Positions 1-5,030 of a DNA stretch of 5,030 nt are shown in pieces. How positions within the stretch are numbered: the stretch's first letter is position 1; every line of letters begins with the position of its first letter. The position numbers were made by a program, and so were the translations under genes. Under the pieces are notes generated by a model. It was not told where the DNA came from. It was given only the letters and a program-made list of their open reading frames with translations, and made no database searches. Source of the DNA: Candidatus Hydrogenedentes bacterium CG07_land_8_20_14_0_80_42_17. Its GTDB lineage: Bacteria; UBA8481. The DNA lies in contig PEWQ01000003.1 of NCBI GenBank assembly GCA_002780065.1, positions 1 through 5,030 on the forward strand, given 5' to 3'.

Positions 1-1
1 A

Positions 2-628
2 GGTAGAGGGTATGTCGGAGCCGCGCTGGCGGCAGGGTTGGGGCTTTTACTTTTCGGCGGCAGTAATGCTCGAAAAATCGGATATTCTGCGCTGGGAATT
101 GCCGGAGGGCTTATGTGGTTCTTCCGTGATCCGGACCGCTACATCTTCAAATTCGAAAATGGGATTCTTGCTCCGGCCGACGGACATGTAATCCGAATCG
201 ATAAAGTTGAGATGCCTGAATATTTTGCCGCGCCTGTTCGGCGAGTCTCAATATTCATGAGTCTCTTCGATTGCCACATAAACCGCGCTCCTGTCTCAGG
301 AACTGTAATCGACAAAAAACCTTCTGAAGGAGGTTTCCTTGCCGCTTGGGACAATCGAGCATCTGAAGAGAACCGCAGAACGACCATGATGATCGATGGA
401 GTTCCAAAATGCGCGATGAGACAGATTTCAGGGTTCGTTGCGCGGCAAATCGTCACCAACCCTGAAATTGGAGATCAAATCGAACAAGGCGAAAAAATTG
501 GAATGATCAAATTCGGATCGAGAGTTGACGTCTTCTTCCCGCTTGAACTTCGGGTGATGGTCAATATAGGCGACAGAACTATTGCAGGATACACCCCAGT
601 CGCTGAAGTTGCCGAATGCGATGAATGA
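2..628 (+). CDS. psd: Phosphatidylserine decarboxylase proenzyme, short form (5' end missing)
   Basis: Converts phosphatidylserine to phosphatidylethanolamine at the cytoplasmic membrane, using a pyruvoyl group made by self-cleavage. The frame is open to the left edge (first full codon at 2) with 208 codons visible, so the start lies outside; the TTG at 38 is only an internal Leu codon. Numbering from base 2, a hydrophobic stretch fills about residues 4-38 and is followed by FFRDPDR. The family Asp lies in APADGHV (D60), the His in CHINRAP (H92), and the self-cleavage site is FGSR, with Gly172-Ser173 (Ser codon 518-520). Ser173 should become the pyruvoyl end of the small alpha chain. The GSR cleavage motif and length of roughly 210-220 residues fit the short type also seen in archaetidylserine decarboxylases, not the longer LGST type of E. 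coli. With pssA overlapping downstream, phosphatidylserine is the likely substrate. Probably only about 5-15 residues are missing. Confidence 0.95.
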   Translation, partial: GRGYVGAALAAGLGLLLFGGSNARKIGYSALGIAGGLMWFFRDPDRYIFKFENGILAPADGHVIRIDKVEMPEYFAAPVRRVSIFMSLFDCHINRAPVSGTVIDKKPSEGGFLAAWDNRASEENRRTTMMIDGVPKCAMRQISGFVARQIVTNPEIGDQIEQGEKIGMIKFGSRVDVFFPLELRVMVNIGDRTIAGYTPVAEVAECDE

Positions 629-1499
629 TCAGCAAGAAGAAGTAAATAGCAAAAAAAGATTCAGATTTAAGCTCTCGCATGAAGAACGTGAAAAAAAACG
701 GCGTCTTCATTTTGAAGGAGTCAAAAAAGGAATTTTTATTTTTCCTACCTTCATAACTTTGGCTAATTTCAGCCTTGGGTTCATGTCCATAATCTATTCG
801 CTGGAGAAGCTCTTTATCTCGGCAAGCTACCTTATCATCATTGCAATGATTGCCGACCTTATGGACGGCGCAATAGCGCGCATGACGAGAACAGAATCCA
901 AATTTGGAGCGCAACTCGATTCGCTTGCGGATGTAGTCTCGTTCGGGTGCGCGCCGGCAATACTCCTATATCAGCGCTTCGGGCTCTCAGCTCATCCACT
1001 CTGGATATTTCCGCTTTTTTATGCAATAGCAGGAGCATTAAGACTGGCTAGATACAACGTCATCGATTCTGAAACTGGAGCTAAAGATTTTCGAGGAACT
1101 CCTATTCCGGCTCCGGCAGGAGTTATAGCCGGGCTTGTGCTCGGTCTTGAAAAACTTAAAGGCAATCTCAGTCCTTTTGTAGTCATTGTTCTGGTATTTC
1201 TTCTCTCTTATCTCATGGTCTCAAACATAAGGTATCCTCACTTCCGCGCAATATTGAAGCCTGAGCGGCCTCATCCTTTCCGTTCGCTGGTCATTATGCT
1301 CTTGGTTGTAGTACTGCTCTTGACTCACTTCGTTGGAACATGGCTTATACTCGGAGCGCTGTATTATCTTTCAGGGCCATTCATCGGATTTAAACAAAGG
1401 CGAAAGGAATTAGCCGGACAAGCCGACAGCGGTTATCAGGACCCGCTCGAACTGTCATTTTCAGATTCGCCGGTAGACGAAAAAAAGTCCGACGACTGA
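621..1499 (+). CDS. pssA: CDP-diacylglycerol-serine O-phosphatidyltransferase (phosphatidylserine synthase)
   Basis: Integral membrane enzyme that joins CDP-diacylglycerol and L-serine to give phosphatidylserine and CMP, supplying the substrate of the preceding psd product. Taken from the ATG at 621 it has 292 residues. The CDP-alcohol phosphotransferase signature is complete: D79, D82-G83, A86-R87, G96, D100, D104. RLARYNV (141-147) and FRGTPIPAPAG (157-167) are typical of bacterial PssA. Hydrophobic segments lie near 37-58, 66-80, 126-140, 163-177, 185-200 and 222-248. The first 36 residues are highly charged and basic, and the last 35 form an acidic hydrophilic tail, both probably cytosolic. 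The ATG overlaps the psd stop by 8 bases and has only a weak GAAG upstream, so translation is probably coupled to psd. A TTG at 582 would add 13 residues inside psd and looks less likely. The last 12 codons and stop overlap the oppositely oriented SdpI-like gene. Confidence 0.95.
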   Translation: MNDQQEEVNSKKRFRFKLSHEEREKKRRLHFEGVKKGIFIFPTFITLANFSLGFMSIIYSLEKLFISASYLIIIAMIADLMDGAIARMTRTESKFGAQLDSLADVVSFGCAPAILLYQRFGLSAHPLWIFPLFYAIAGALRLARYNVIDSETGAKDFRGTPIPAPAGVIAGLVLGLEKLKGNLSPFVVIVLVFLLSYLMVSNIRYPHFRAILKPERPHPFRSLVIMLLVVVLLLTHFVGTWLILGALYYLSGPFIGFKQRRKELAGQADSGYQDPLELSFSDSPVDEKKSDD

Positions 1500-1766
1500 A
1501 ATTAAAAAAGCTATTGGAACCTGAGCGACAAGAATCAATCCAAGATCAGACCAAGGCGCCGCAATCCAAATTCCAATCACAATCCAAAGCCAACCGCAAA
1601 GAGCATGCAGTCTTTTCCAATTAGCTTCAGACTCCAATGCCTTTCGCAAGCGCAATCCATAAATCGAATTATATTTCGGATAACCATTGAGCCACGCCGT
1701 GCCCAATGCTATGCAGAACAAAGCAACCTCAAATAAAAATAAACGCAGTTCCCAAGAGATCGTCAT
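1461..1766 (-). CDS. SdpI-like small membrane protein (SdpI/YhfL family)
   Basis: A 101-residue protein with three predicted membrane segments, near residues 6-26, 54-71 and 75-98. Its middle carries the family-like signature NSIYGLR (33-39) followed by LESEANWKRLH (44-54), resembling the N-x-x-YG-x-R ... S-E-x-x-W-x-x-x-H pattern of the SdpI domain. B. subtilis SdpI is about twice as long and gives immunity to the SdpC toxin; many short single-domain relatives have no known role. No sdpA, sdpB, sdpC or sdpR-like gene is visible here, so an immunity job is not supported. The ATG sits in an ATGA overlap with the stop of the small hydrophobic ORF, with GAGGGG just upstream. It is the last gene of its string, and its 3' end overlaps the 3' end of pssA by 39 bases. 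The family call rests on motif recognition only. Confidence 0.75.
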   Translation of the reverse strand: MTISWELRLFLFEVALFCIALGTAWLNGYPKYNSIYGLRLRKALESEANWKRLHALCGWLWIVIGIWIAAPWSDLGLILVAQVPIAFLISVVGLFFVYRRI

Positions 1767-1918
1767 ATACCCCTCGCTATAAGATGAAGAAAAATAAATA
1801 AAATCAAAAGAGCAAAAGCTCCGGATAAAAATAAATTAAAATTGAGAACTAAAAAAATAAAAAAGAGAATGATACCGAAAAAAAGGATAAGACCTGCTGT
1901 ACCAATATAGTTGTTCAT
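1763..1918 (-). CDS. Small, very hydrophobic membrane protein (51 residues), unknown function
   Basis: A short open frame that would be missed by usual length cut-offs. It starts MNNYIGTAGL and ends HLIARGI. Nearly all the rest is Phe, Leu and Ile, forming two likely membrane helices at about residues 4-31 and 33-47 joined near LSG; the C-terminal Arg-Gly-Ile suggests a short exposed tail. Position is the main evidence that it is real: its ATG (1918-1916) overlaps the stop of the FAD oxidoreductase gene in ATGA form, and its TGA (1765-1763) overlaps the start of the SdpI-like gene in the same form. It exactly fills what would otherwise be about 150 empty bases within a tight gene string. No clear Shine-Dalgarno precedes it, so reinitiation after the upstream stop is the likely mode. 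I recognise no family. The caution is that a T-rich strand lacks stops easily and always yields Phe/Leu/Ile. Confidence 0.62.
   Translation of the reverse strand: MNNYIGTAGLILFFGIILFFIFLVLNFNLFLSGAFALLILFIFLHLIARGI
1770..1775 (-). promoter_or_regulatory. Ribosome binding site of the SdpI-like gene
   Basis: On the minus strand GAGGGG lies three bases before the ATG at 1766; counting only the GAGG core, the gap is five bases. It lies inside the last codons of the small hydrophobic ORF (Ala-Arg-Gly). It is the clearest Shine-Dalgarno-like match at any gene start in the window, supports the ATG at 1766, and suggests the SdpI-like gene can recruit ribosomes itself as well as through the ATGA overlap. 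Confidence 0.6.
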
Positions 1919-3081
1919 ATCGACAAAATCGGTTTTAAGAGGCGGTAAGCGCGCCCTGGCAATGACGACCTGATCTCTTCATAAAGTATCGAATAATCTA
2001 TTTTACCTGAAATCAAGCGAGCAAATATATCGTTCACAATCTTAGAACGAACTCCCAAAATATACGCCGCAACAGGATAACGGAAAAATATTGAGGCAAG
2101 TTTTCCGGCGAACTCAAAATTTCGAGCAATAGTTCTTTCAATCTCTTCAGTATAGCCGTGATCCGAGTTAAGAACTCCATTCAAAAACTCATTGATAAAT
2201 TCAGAAGCCGTTTTTCCCGACCGTATTGCGTAGGATATTCCCTCGCCTGACAGAGGATCAACAAGTCCTCCTGCATCTCCAACAAGAAAAACACCGTTCT
2301 CTGCCAGCGGTTGCATCTTCTCCCAATATGGCAACGGAGCAGAGCGAATCGAAATTCCGTTCGGATTTCTTACGCATTCATGACGGCGTATTAAATCATC
2401 GAGATGTTTCCTTGCATCCGGAAATTTATTTTCGACTGTTCCTACTCCGATAGAAAAAGAATTTTGTTTCGGAAAAACCCAGCCATATCCCTTCGGAACA
2501 ACTCCAAAATCGAATATCGCTAGTTTCTGCCATTTCTCCAACATCTCTTTCCGAGGCAGCACTTCCGCTTCCATTGCAATTCCAAGTTTCATTTTATTTC
2601 TCAATCCTACAACTCTTGCAGTAGGGCTCAAAGCGCCGTCTGCGCCGATAACAGAAGAAGATTCAAAATTACCGGCAGTTGTCTCAACCAAATATCTTCC
2701 ATTTGATTTCATAATTTTATTCAATCTAGCATTTTCCGCAAAAACCGCACCGGCTTCTTTTGCTTTCATCGCAAGCAGATGATCGAATTTCGGGCGTCTA
2801 ATCATGCTGACATTCAAACCTTTCGGCTCAAGCCGTTTCAAAATTTTCCCTCGAAAAACGCAAAGAGTAGAAGTCACCTTTGTTTCAATCACTGAGCTTA
2901 TATCGAAATCGAGAAATTTTTCGACGTTTCCGGTCAGTCCTCCGCCGCAAGCTTTTTCACGGGGAAATTTTGCCTGATCGATCAAAAGAACTGTACGGTT
3001 CAATTGACAAAGCCTGCGAGCTGCAGAACTCCCGGCAGGTCCTGCTCCGACAACTATCGCATCAAATTTTTTGTTATTCAT
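1915..3081 (-). CDS. FAD-dependent oxidoreductase, geranylgeranyl reductase family
   Basis: A 388-residue flavoprotein of the group that saturates isoprenoid double bonds (geranylgeranyl chains of archaeal lipids, chlorophyll or quinones); its own substrate cannot be told from sequence. The N-terminal Rossmann dinucleotide site is VVGAGPAGSSAARRL (10-24), with LLID at 32-35 probably placing Asp35 near the FAD ribose. Then come KACGGGLT (43-50), the family's Cys-Gly-Gly region, RRPKFD (95-100), GADG (146-149), GYGWVFP (198-204) and the second FAD site GDAGGLVDPLSGEGI (268-282). Length matches the family's usual 380-400. The ATG at 3081 follows the thiE-like stop by 12 bases, with GGTGA at 3089-3085 as a possible ribosome site. 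Its stop overlaps the ATG of the small hydrophobic ORF. No other isoprenoid or quinone gene is present. Halogenases and other FAD_binding_3 enzymes are alternatives, but the GYGWVFP and CGGG motifs favour this family. Confidence 0.88.
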   Translation of the reverse strand: MNNKKFDAIVVGAGPAGSSAARRLCQLNRTVLLIDQAKFPREKACGGGLTGNVEKFLDFDISSVIETKVTSTLCVFRGKILKRLEPKGLNVSMIRRPKFDHLLAMKAKEAGAVFAENARLNKIMKSNGRYLVETTAGNFESSSVIGADGALSPTARVVGLRNKMKLGIAMEAEVLPRKEMLEKWQKLAIFDFGVVPKGYGWVFPKQNSFSIGVGTVENKFPDARKHLDDLIRRHECVRNPNGISIRSAPLPYWEKMQPLAENGVFLVGDAGGLVDPLSGEGISYAIRSGKTASEFINEFLNGVLNSDHGYTEEIERTIARNFEFAGKLASIFFRYPVAAYILGVRSKIVNDIFARLISGKIDYSILYEEIRSSLPGRAYRLLKPILSI

Positions 3082-3084
3082 TAG

Positions 3085-3089
3085 TCACC
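3085..3089 (-). promoter_or_regulatory. Probable ribosome binding site of the FAD oxidoreductase gene
   Basis: GGTGA on the minus strand, in the 12-base gap between the thiE-like stop and the ATG at 3081, three bases before that ATG. The match and spacing are only fair. An ATG at 3091-3089 overlaps this site but is in another frame and meets a stop after five codons, so 3081 remains the better start. Confidence 0.4.
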
Positions 3090-3093
3090 ATGC

Positions 3094-3720
3094 TCATGCA
3101 AATTTCGCAATGAGCTCTTCCACATCTTCTCTTAGAGTTCCAGTCATATCATCTCGTATAGAACTTATCACTGCAACATACTTTGCTCCGGCAGAAAGGC
3201 ACATTTTAAAATTTTCGGAATTTATTCCTCCAACCGCAACAATCGGCGGAATATCGCGTTCATCGAGCCTCTCCCTGAGAAACTCAATTATCTCTCTCAA
3301 GAGTTCCGTCCCGACAACCGGAGCAGCATCAGATTTGGAAGATGTCGGAAATATAGGACCAATAGAAATATAATCCGGTTTTTCTTTTGCGCATCGAAGA
3401 GCCTCTTCTTTGTTATGAGTCGATAAGCCTATAACCGAATAATCCCCTAAAATCTTTCTGGCATCTTTGAAAGGAAAATCAGTCTGACCTAAATGAACTC
3501 CGGTATTAGCGGCCAATGCGGCATCGACTCGATTATTCAAAATCAAAGTCGTACCTGAAGTTGAAACTTCCGACGCCATAATTTTTGCAGATTCCAATAG
3601 CTCTCTGATATTTTCTCCCCGCAGTTGAATCATCTTTACTCCGGCTGAAATTATTTTTCGAACCGTAAAGAGATTATTAATCACATCACGAGGATGAATT
3701 ATCGGATAGATTCTAACCAT
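3094..3720 (-). CDS. thiE: Thiamine-phosphate synthase family protein (ThiE/TenI-like)
   Basis: A 208-residue TIM-barrel protein. ThiE joins hydroxymethylpyrimidine diphosphate and thiazole phosphate to form thiamine phosphate in the cytosol. Family landmarks in order: IYPIIHPRD (4-12, first strand), IQLR (31-34), NNRVDAALA (62-70) with GVHLGQTD (74-81), IGLSTH (97-102), GPIFPTSSK (121-129, the diphosphate-binding T-x-T/S-K loop), VAVGGI (161-166) and VISSI (184-188). Two usual residues differ: the Lys two after the Arg of QLR-x-K is Glu36 (QLRGEN), and the metal-ligand Asp of the N-D pair is Asn63. The related TenI (thiazole tautomerase) branch also varies at these sites, so this may be a divergent ThiE, TenI-like or something else. 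The ATG at 3720 lies inside the accC end (22-base overlap) with a poor ribosome site, implying coupling. It places the first barrel strand right at the N-terminus, as usual. No other thiamine gene or TPP riboswitch is visible. Confidence 0.85.
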   Translation of the reverse strand: MVRIYPIIHPRDVINNLFTVRKIISAGVKMIQLRGENIRELLESAKIMASEVSTSGTTLILNNRVDAALAANTGVHLGQTDFPFKDARKILGDYSVIGLSTHNKEEALRCAKEKPDYISIGPIFPTSSKSDAAPVVGTELLREIIEFLRERLDERDIPPIVAVGGINSENFKMCLSAGAKYVAVISSIRDDMTGTLREDVEELIAKFA

Positions 3721-5030
3721 CTTTCCACATATCCGGTATCTATTTTTCCTTCAGCAAAGTTTTTATCTTCGATAAATCTCTTATGAAAATCAACTGTCGT
3801 TGGCAATCCTTCAATCGTCAATTCCGAAAGCGCGCGTTTCATTCTTATCAATGCTTCCTTGCGGTCTGCTCCTTTTACGATGAGCTTCATAAGCAAAGAA
3901 TCATAATGAGTCGGAACTCGATATCCCTGATAAATATGCGTATCAACCCTTACGCCAGGTCCGCCTGGAATATGCAACGTAGAGATTGTTCCAGCTTGAG
4001 GGCAAAAGTTGCGGCGATAATCCTCAGCATTAATTCTGCATTCAATCGCATGTCCGTCAAAATTTTCAATGCTATCCAAAAACATCTCCTCGCCTCGCGC
4101 AAGTCTAATTTGCAGTTTTACAAGATCCACGTTAGTAACCATCTCAGTCACCGGATGTTCAACCTGAATTCTCGTATTCATTTCCAAAAAGAAAAATTCT
4201 CCGGAAGGAAGAAGCAAGAATTCAACCGTTCCGACCGTTGTGTAGTTTACTGCCTTCGCCGCGTTGACGGCCGCAGAGCCCATTCTTTTACGCAGTTCAA
4301 GCGAAACCGCCGGAGAAGGCGACTCCTCAATAAGCTTTTGATGTCTTCTTTGAGAAGAACAGTCCCGCTCACCGAAATGAATTACTTTTCCATTCACATC
4401 GCCTGCGATTTGAATCTCAACATGTCTCGCATTCTCAAGGTAGCGTTCAAGATAAACCTCATTTGAACCAAAAGCGGCAAGCGCTTCAGCGCGCGCCTTT
4501 GAAATAGCCTGCTCTAATTCATTTGTATCTTTTACTATTCTCATTCCTTTTCCGCCGCCGCCTGCCGCGGCTTTCACCAACAGAGGCATTCCCAAACGTT
4601 CCGGCAGATTAAGAAGATCAGCTTCTCCATTCAGCAAAGCTCCAGGCACAACAGGAACCCCCGCCTCTTGCATCAGCCTTCTTGCTTCAATCTTGTTTCC
4701 CATAGAGGCAATCGCAGAAGCAGACGGCCCGACAAAAATAAAACCGCTCTTCTCTACTAATTCGGCAAAGCGTTCGTTTTCGGCTAAAAAACCATAACCA
4801 GGATGAATCGCATCGGCGCCCGTAATTTTCGCTGCGGAAAGAATTGCAGGAATATTCAGATATGAGTCGCGCGCCGGTCCTGGCCCGATGCAGACGCTCT
4901 CATCAGAAAGCCTGACGTGCATAGAATCGGAATCCACATCAGAATAAACAGCAATGCTCTCAATTCCCAATTCCCTGCAAGCTCGTATTATTCTTACAGC
5001 AATTTCTCCTCTGTTCGCAATCAATACTCT
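3699..5030 (-). CDS. accC: Biotin carboxylase subunit of acetyl-CoA carboxylase (5' end missing)
   Basis: Carboxylates the biotin on the carrier protein AccB using ATP and bicarbonate, the first half-reaction of acetyl-CoA carboxylase in fatty acid synthesis. The frame is open to the right edge; the visible 443 codons begin Arg-Val-Leu-Ile-Ala-Asn-Arg-Gly-Glu, so only about two to five residues are missing, and the TTG at 5024 is an internal Leu. Counting that Leu as 1, the ATP-grasp features are N110-K111, K151 with GGGGKGM (155-161), H201, ERDCSSQRRHQK (219-230), E268, and EMNTRIQVEHPVTE (281-294) with E281, N283, R285 and E289, then CRINAED (329-335). All catalytic residues expected from E. 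coli AccC appear present. The protein ends near residue 441, so it is the single-domain subunit, not a pyruvate or acyl-CoA carboxylase fusion. accB probably lies beyond the right edge. A propionyl/acyl-CoA carboxylase subunit is less likely given its length. Confidence 0.95.
   Translation of the reverse strand, partial: RVLIANRGEIAVRIIRACRELGIESIAVYSDVDSDSMHVRLSDESVCIGPGPARDSYLNIPAILSAAKITGADAIHPGYGFLAENERFAELVEKSGFIFVGPSASAIASMGNKIEARRLMQEAGVPVVPGALLNGEADLLNLPERLGMPLLVKAAAGGGGKGMRIVKDTNELEQAISKARAEALAAFGSNEVYLERYLENARHVEIQIAGDVNGKVIHFGERDCSSQRRHQKLIEESPSPAVSLELRKRMGSAAVNAAKAVNYTTVGTVEFLLLPSGEFFFLEMNTRIQVEHPVTEMVTNVDLVKLQIRLARGEEMFLDSIENFDGHAIECRINAEDYRRNFCPQAGTISTLHIPGGPGVRVDTHIYQGYRVPTHYDSLLMKLIVKGADRKEALIRMKRALSELTIEGLPTTVDFHKRFIEDKNFAEGKIDTGYVERWLESIR

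Noticed and set aside
325-338. AAGGAGG followed by TTTCCTT inside psd: a strong Shine-Dalgarno-like and short inverted-repeat sequence.
   Set aside because: It encodes Ser-Glu-Gly-Gly-Phe of Psd. The nearest start-like codon (TTG at 338) opens only about 16 codons in another frame, and the stem is just five base pairs.
713-719. GAAGGAG within pssA that might mark an internal start.
   Set aside because: No ATG, GTG or TTG follows in frame at useful spacing, and a later start would remove the charged N-terminus or first membrane helix.
139-914. Minus-strand open frames at 139-459 and 579-914.
   Set aside because: Both lie wholly antisense to psd or pssA, whose motifs are unmistakable. Neither translation resembles a protein family.
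1480-1497. On the minus strand, AGTC-GTCG-GACT followed by seven T: a possible terminator.
   Set aside because: The stem is only four base pairs, and it lies inside both the SdpI-like and pssA coding sequences, with the T-run encoding Phe-Phe. Too weak to call.
2226-3373. Plus-strand open frames at 2226-2453, 2880-3113 and 3071-3373.
   Set aside because: They are antisense to conserved parts of the FAD oxidoreductase and thiE-like genes, with no family features of their own.
3094-3720. Search for a TPP riboswitch (THI box) linked to the thiE-like gene.
   Set aside because: The gene start overlaps accC, so no leader exists, and I saw no CTGAGA/ACCTG-type core nearby. Any riboswitch would have to lie beyond the right edge.
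3783-4466. Long + strand open frame (227 codons) opposite accC.
   Set aside because: It is antisense to highly conserved biotin carboxylase motifs, its translation is rich in Arg, Ser and Asn with no recognisable domain, and no ribosome site or promoter is evident. It is a shadow of accC codon usage.

Overview
This window reads as a compact, moderately AT-rich bacterial chromosome segment. There are no RNA genes, mobile elements, CRISPR repeats or long gene-free stretches, and almost every base is coding. The phosphatidylserine synthase plus phosphatidylserine decarboxylase pair implies a bacterium that makes phosphatidylethanolamine. A stand-alone biotin carboxylase subunit implies bacterial type II fatty acid synthesis. 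I cannot name the phylum from sequence alone.

Left part (2-1499, + strand): the 3' part of a short-form phosphatidylserine decarboxylase gene (psd, 5' end cut by the window edge), overlapped by pssA (CDP-diacylglycerol-serine O-phosphatidyltransferase). The products act in sequence: PssA makes phosphatidylserine and Psd decarboxylates it to phosphatidylethanolamine.

Right part (1461-5030, - strand, read right to left): a tightly packed gene string. It runs from accC (biotin carboxylase, first few codons beyond the right edge) to a thiE-like gene (thiamine-phosphate synthase family), then a geranylgeranyl-reductase-family FAD oxidoreductase. Next comes a 51-codon, very hydrophobic small ORF at 1763-1918, and last a 101-residue SdpI-like membrane protein. 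Junctions are a 22-base overlap, a 12-base gap and two successive 4-base ATGA stop/start overlaps, so a single transcript with translational coupling is likely. Any promoter would lie to the right of the window.

The two gene strings converge. The end of the SdpI-like gene overlaps the end of pssA by 39 bases on opposite strands, leaving no room for a normal intergenic terminator.

The items most worth a second look are the uncharacterised small membrane ORF, the active-site departures in the ThiE-like protein, the mixed acetyl-CoA carboxylase/thiamine/isoprenoid-reductase/SdpI gene order, and the convergent coding overlap. I did not find a clear new defence or mobile system.
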